This document shows, one piece after another, positions 60,948 through 64,000 of a stretch of DNA of 64,000 nucleotides. Numbering within the stretch: the stretch's first letter is position 1; the number at the start of each line of letters is the position of its first letter. The notes under the pieces were generated by a model. That model had not been told where the DNA came from, ran no database searches, and saw nothing but the letters and a program-made list of their open reading frames with translations. Both the position numbers and the translations under genes were made by a program. Source of the stretch: Paraburkholderia unamae. Lineage in GTDB: Bacteria > Pseudomonadota > Gammaproteobacteria > Burkholderiales > Burkholderiaceae. The DNA is taken from contig NZ_QLSU01000009.1 in the NCBI RefSeq assembly GCF_003268775.1, positions 124,001 to 188,000 of the forward strand, in the 5' to 3' direction.

Positions 60948-61971
60948 CGTTCATTGCTACACGAGCATCACCTACAGCTACCTCGATCGGGCGCGCGTGC
61001 TGGCGGAATCGATCAAGCGTTTTCATCCAGACTGGACAATCTGGCTGCTGATGTCCGACGAAGCGCCGGCCGACCTGGAGTTCGACCTCGAGAATGAGAA
61101 CTTCGACCACATGATCACCGTGGCCGAGCTTGGCATTCCCGAGTGGCGGCGCTGGATGTTCAGTCACGACATCGTCGAGTTGTGCACGGCGGTGAAAGGT
61201 CCAATGATGGCGCGCCTACTCGAAAATGGCGCCGATTCGGTGGTTTATCTGGACCCGGACACGGCGCTTTTCGCTCCTCTCGATGACGTGCTCGCGATGC
61301 TCGAGAAGCACTCGGTCGTGCTCACGCCACACATCGCGACGCCCGAAACATCGATCGAGGGCATCATGGATAACGAGATCGGCTCGCTAAAACACGGGGT
61401 TTACAATCTCGGTTTCGTCGCAGTCCAAAACGTCCCCGAGGGCGTGCGATTCGGTCAATGGTGGCGCGATCGGCTGCTGCAATTCTGTCGTGACGATGTG
61501 CCTAACGGGCTCTTCACAGATCAGCGCTGGTGCGATCTCGTTCCCGCGCTGTTCGACGGCGTGGGCGTATTGCGCAATTCCGGGTACAACGTCGCAAGCT
61601 GGAATCTGAGCAACCGCCCCATTTCTATGCACGCGAACGGGGAAATTCTAGCGGGTGAGAACCCCTTGCGGTTTTTCCACTTCACGAAGGTCAATTCCGT
61701 CGGCGAGCATATGCTCGAGAGGTATTCATATGGCCGTACGGAAGTCTTCGAGCTACTGCGTTGGTATCGGGACAGGTTGGTATTTCATCGCGCGGTGGGT
61801 CTGCCATCCGGCTGGTGGGCCTACGGTGTTTATGAAAATGGCACGCCGATTCCGCGTTCCCACCGGCTTGCATGGCGAGATCGGGGTGATCTGCGCGCTC
61901 ATTTTCGTGATCCATATAGAAGCGGCCCGGAGTCGTTTGCAGATTGGTGCAAGGCCAACGGCCTGAACTGA
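60928..61971 (+). CDS. Putative glycosyltransferase (GT-A, DPD motif)
   Basis: 347-residue protein: YTSITYSYLDRARVLAESIKRFHPDW at the start, then SVVYLDPDTALFAPLDDVLAML with a DxD-type metal motif, and GVYNLGFVAVQN and LRFFHFTKVN near the end. This is the layout of GT8-like GT-A enzymes found next to FkbM genes in O-antigen loci. The gene overlaps the GT4-like gene by 20 bases and precedes the FkbM gene, so the three form one operon. Substrate unknown. Confidence 0.82.
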   Translation: MEAQVRNVHCYTSITYSYLDRARVLAESIKRFHPDWTIWLLMSDEAPADLEFDLENENFDHMITVAELGIPEWRRWMFSHDIVELCTAVKGPMMARLLENGADSVVYLDPDTALFAPLDDVLAMLEKHSVVLTPHIATPETSIEGIMDNEIGSLKHGVYNLGFVAVQNVPEGVRFGQWWRDRLLQFCRDDVPNGLFTDQRWCDLVPALFDGVGVLRNSGYNVASWNLSNRPISMHANGEILAGENPLRFFHFTKVNSVGEHMLERYSYGRTEVFELLRWYRDRLVFHRAVGLPSGWWAYGVYENGTPIPRSHRLAWRDRGDLRAHFRDPYRSGPESFADWCKANGLN

Positions 61972-62060
61972 GTGTGCCGTTCGCGGTGTCGCAGGCAGCC
62001 TGTTTGACGGCAGCCCGCAACGGAACTGCGCTTTTTGATTTTGGAGAGGAGTTGTCGACG

Positions 62061-63833
62061 GTGGCTGAAATCTCAACCCGCTATGGTGTATTGCATACGT
62101 TTAGTCCGGTCGAGGATCTGATTAGCAAATTCCTTGAACGGTACGGCGAATGGGCTCAACACGAGATTCAGTTCGTTGCCGGCTGCTTGCCCGAGCACGC
62201 GCGCGTGGCTGATATCGGCGCCTTTCTCGGTACGTTTAGTCTGGGTGTCGCACAAATCAAACCGGTTGCCTCGGTGTGTCTCGTCGATGCTAATCCGGCT
62301 GTCGTGCCGCTGCTCAGCAAAAACGTCAAGAACAACCTCAGGGCCGAGTCTGTGGTAGTCGAAGCGGTCGTTGGCGGGGCGGGTTTGAATCTCCATGCGT
62401 CGGTGATACCTGGCAATCGGGGTTCGTTCTCTGTCGATGCGCACGACGAAGCCGAGCGGGCCTCGGCGGCTCTGGCGGCTCGGTCGATCTCACTCGACGA
62501 GATCAACCGAGACTACGGACCGTTCGATCTCGTCAAGATCGATGCGGAAGGCACGGAGTTGCATATCCTCTCCGCTGACCTCCCATTTCTTGCCACTACA
62601 CGCAGTGCGTTCTGGGTCGAATGCAACGCCACCACGCAATCGCTTGAAGTTGCGGATCTGCTGCTCGGGCAGGGCTTCGATCTGTACTACTTCGCCTTTC
62701 CGGCAATCAATCAGCGCAACTTCAATAATGAGGCGGAGCGTGAATATGCCTTTGCCTATGAAGCCGGACTCTGGGCAACGCGCGGTAACGCGCCGGGCAT
62801 GAACGCTGAACTAGAGCAGGCAGGTTGTATCCTCACGAAAATCACGGGCCGCGAAAGCCTGCGCCACGCGCTGTGGCTAACGCCGCGCTGGTCTCCGCCG
62901 GACTGGAAGAATCCGGTGGTGTCCGAGATCGTTGCTCTTGCCGGTCATGCATTGCTTGGCGAGGAGTTCGCCCGCTATCTGATCGCTTCCGACGCCGACG
63001 GCGAGGCTGAAAGCGACGTTGGATTCGAGCCGCTCCCGATACGAATGCAGCGGCGTCTCGAGCGTGCGGAGCGTCTGATGAAGGAATACACATTGCGTGA
63101 GCGTGAGTCGAGGCAAGCGCACGAGCGGGAGGTCGAGCGGCAGGCCGCGGCAAATGCCGCGTTGAGTCAAGAGCTGTCGTTGGCAACACGAAATATTACG
63201 GCCGGTCAAGCGGGACGCGAAGAGGAGCGTAAGCGCTTCGAGGAAGAGTTGGGTTTGTTGCGCGAAGAGTTCGAGCGCGCTGTTGACCGGGCATTGAAAT
63301 CGGAAACGGCGCTGCGCACGGAGCGTGAACAGTCTCGCACGAAGCTTGCCGCATTGCGTGCGAAGCTCGACGCGGAGATGTACTCGGACGAGCCACGCAT
63401 AAAGGCGTTGCTGCACGAGCGCGAGCATGTGGCGAGTGCACTTGCGGGCAGCGAGGCCGCGCTCGCGGTCAGTGAGGCCGCACTCGCCGATGCCAATTCG
63501 CGCCTGCGTGCGTATGAGATCATGCTTGCTAAAGAGCGTGACCGTTTCGCTTCGGGTGCGAAGGTGCTTGAGCAGAATGCGCAGAATGCGCAGAGTGTCT
63601 TGAATGCGCAAAACTCGGAGAGAAGCGCCAGAGAGGAATTACTGAATGCGCGTCTGGAAGCAGAACGCCTTGCGGCGGAGAATGCCCGGATCGTCAACCA
63701 GATCAATGAAATCTATGCGTCGAGTTCATGGCGCTGGATGATGCCGGGGCGCGTCCTCGGTCGCGTTGCACGCGGCGACTGGAAAGAGCTGGGGCGCTTG
63801 TTGAAGGCAAAATTGCACGGATCGAAGCGGTAA
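62061..63833 (+). CDS. FkbM family methyltransferase with long C-terminal coiled coil
   Basis: 590-residue protein. Residues about 30-230 are an FkbM methyltransferase (VADIGAFLGTFSLG near 49, VCLVDANPAV, FDLVKIDAEGTELHIL near 156). Residues about 328-552 are a long predicted coiled coil rich in Glu, Arg and Ala, with repeats such as SEAALAVSEAALA. It ends with SSSWRWMMPGR and a basic tail, like the motif in the 1228-residue protein. GTG 62061 is chosen because GGAGAGGAG lies about nine bases upstream; a GTG at 61974 directly after the previous stop is the alternative (29 more residues). It probably methylates a sugar and the coil may set position or chain length. Confidence 0.85.
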   Translation: MAEISTRYGVLHTFSPVEDLISKFLERYGEWAQHEIQFVAGCLPEHARVADIGAFLGTFSLGVAQIKPVASVCLVDANPAVVPLLSKNVKNNLRAESVVVEAVVGGAGLNLHASVIPGNRGSFSVDAHDEAERASAALAARSISLDEINRDYGPFDLVKIDAEGTELHILSADLPFLATTRSAFWVECNATTQSLEVADLLLGQGFDLYYFAFPAINQRNFNNEAEREYAFAYEAGLWATRGNAPGMNAELEQAGCILTKITGRESLRHALWLTPRWSPPDWKNPVVSEIVALAGHALLGEEFARYLIASDADGEAESDVGFEPLPIRMQRRLERAERLMKEYTLRERESRQAHEREVERQAAANAALSQELSLATRNITAGQAGREEERKRFEEELGLLREEFERAVDRALKSETALRTEREQSRTKLAALRAKLDAEMYSDEPRIKALLHEREHVASALAGSEAALAVSEAALADANSRLRAYEIMLAKERDRFASGAKVLEQNAQNAQSVLNAQNSERSAREELLNARLEAERLAAENARIVNQINEIYASSSWRWMMPGRVLGRVARGDWKELGRLLKAKLHGSKR

Positions 63834-63914
63834 GTGATTGATTTTCCGCGCAGATTTACCGTGTGTCTGCTAACGCAGGTCGCGGCTCTGCGCGCGCAAG
63901 ACTGAGGGGCCCGA

Positions 63915-64000
63915 ATGGCGAACAAGGTTGCACAGGCATTTGGAGAGAACGCTACCATTCACGATGGCGTCATGCGGGAACTAGCGTGGCGCACGCAATT
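63915..64000 (+). CDS. Start of an unidentified gene, cut by the window end
   Basis: ATG 63915 with GAGGGG nine bases upstream opens a frame of 28 codons without a stop to the window end (MANKVAQAFGENATIHDGVM). Too short to identify. Its position, 81 bases after the FkbM gene on the same strand, suggests another polysaccharide gene. Confidence 0.5.
   Translation, partial: MANKVAQAFGENATIHDGVMRELAWRTQ

Noticed and set aside
1..64000. Insertion sequences, prophage genes, tRNA genes, CRISPR arrays
   Set aside because: No transposase, integrase, cloverleaf-like gene or regularly spaced repeat was found on either strand.

Overview
The window is chromosomal DNA of a high-GC betaproteobacterium of the Burkholderiaceae, most likely Paraburkholderia, Caballeronia or Burkholderia. 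I base this on base composition, on the conserved order yqgE-ruvX-pyrR-pyrB-pyrC'-plsC-apaH, and on a groESL operon with a textbook CIRCE element. I see no tRNA, rRNA, CRISPR array, insertion sequence or phage gene. It is two polysaccharide loci separated by a housekeeping block.

Region 1 (1-23.5 kb) is a first exopolysaccharide locus. It holds a GT2 fragment, a WcaJ-type initiating phosphoglycosyltransferase, a Crp/Fnr regulator, a cytoplasmic GH2 glycosidase, a Wzy-like polymerase, two GT4 enzymes, a large membrane protein with a glycosyltransferase-like fold, a Wzx flippase and an OafA-type acyltransferase with an SGNH domain. Inserted on the minus strand (5741-9330) is a tightly coupled cassette: carrier protein, acyl-CoA-dehydrogenase-like flavoprotein, class II aaRS-like amino acid:[carrier protein] ligase and DUF1839 protein. 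At 20.2-23.5 kb lie a tandem alpha/beta hydrolase with odd nucleophile elbows, a methyltransferase and a flavin reductase. Together these suggest that an amino acid activated without ribosomes is oxidised and then attached to something, perhaps the polysaccharide. This is the strongest candidate for an undescribed system here.

Region 2 (23.8-35.2 kb) is housekeeping: groES-groEL, a ThiD-like kinase that lacks the usual GTGC motif, rubredoxin, a conserved hypothetical, yqgE (UPF0301), ruvX, pyrR, pyrB, a catalytically dead dihydroorotase homologue (pyrC'), plsC and apaH.

Region 3 (35.5-64 kb) is an O-antigen/capsule locus. rmlBACD makes dTDP-L-rhamnose. It is followed by a GT2 enzyme, a Wzm/Wzt ABC exporter whose Wzt has no C-terminal carbohydrate-binding domain, a 1228-residue methyltransferase/coiled-coil/double-glycosyltransferase protein and a GT2 enzyme. 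A gtrA/gtrB-like pair stands divergent to a DUF2142 membrane protein. Next comes a wbpV-wbpL-wbpM-like module that would make a 6-deoxy-HexNAc-1-P starter on undecaprenyl phosphate. The right end holds a methyltransferase, a PhyH-type dioxygenase with an extra N-terminal domain, a membrane protein, two glycosyltransferases and an FkbM methyltransferase with a long coiled coil. The window cuts genes at both ends.
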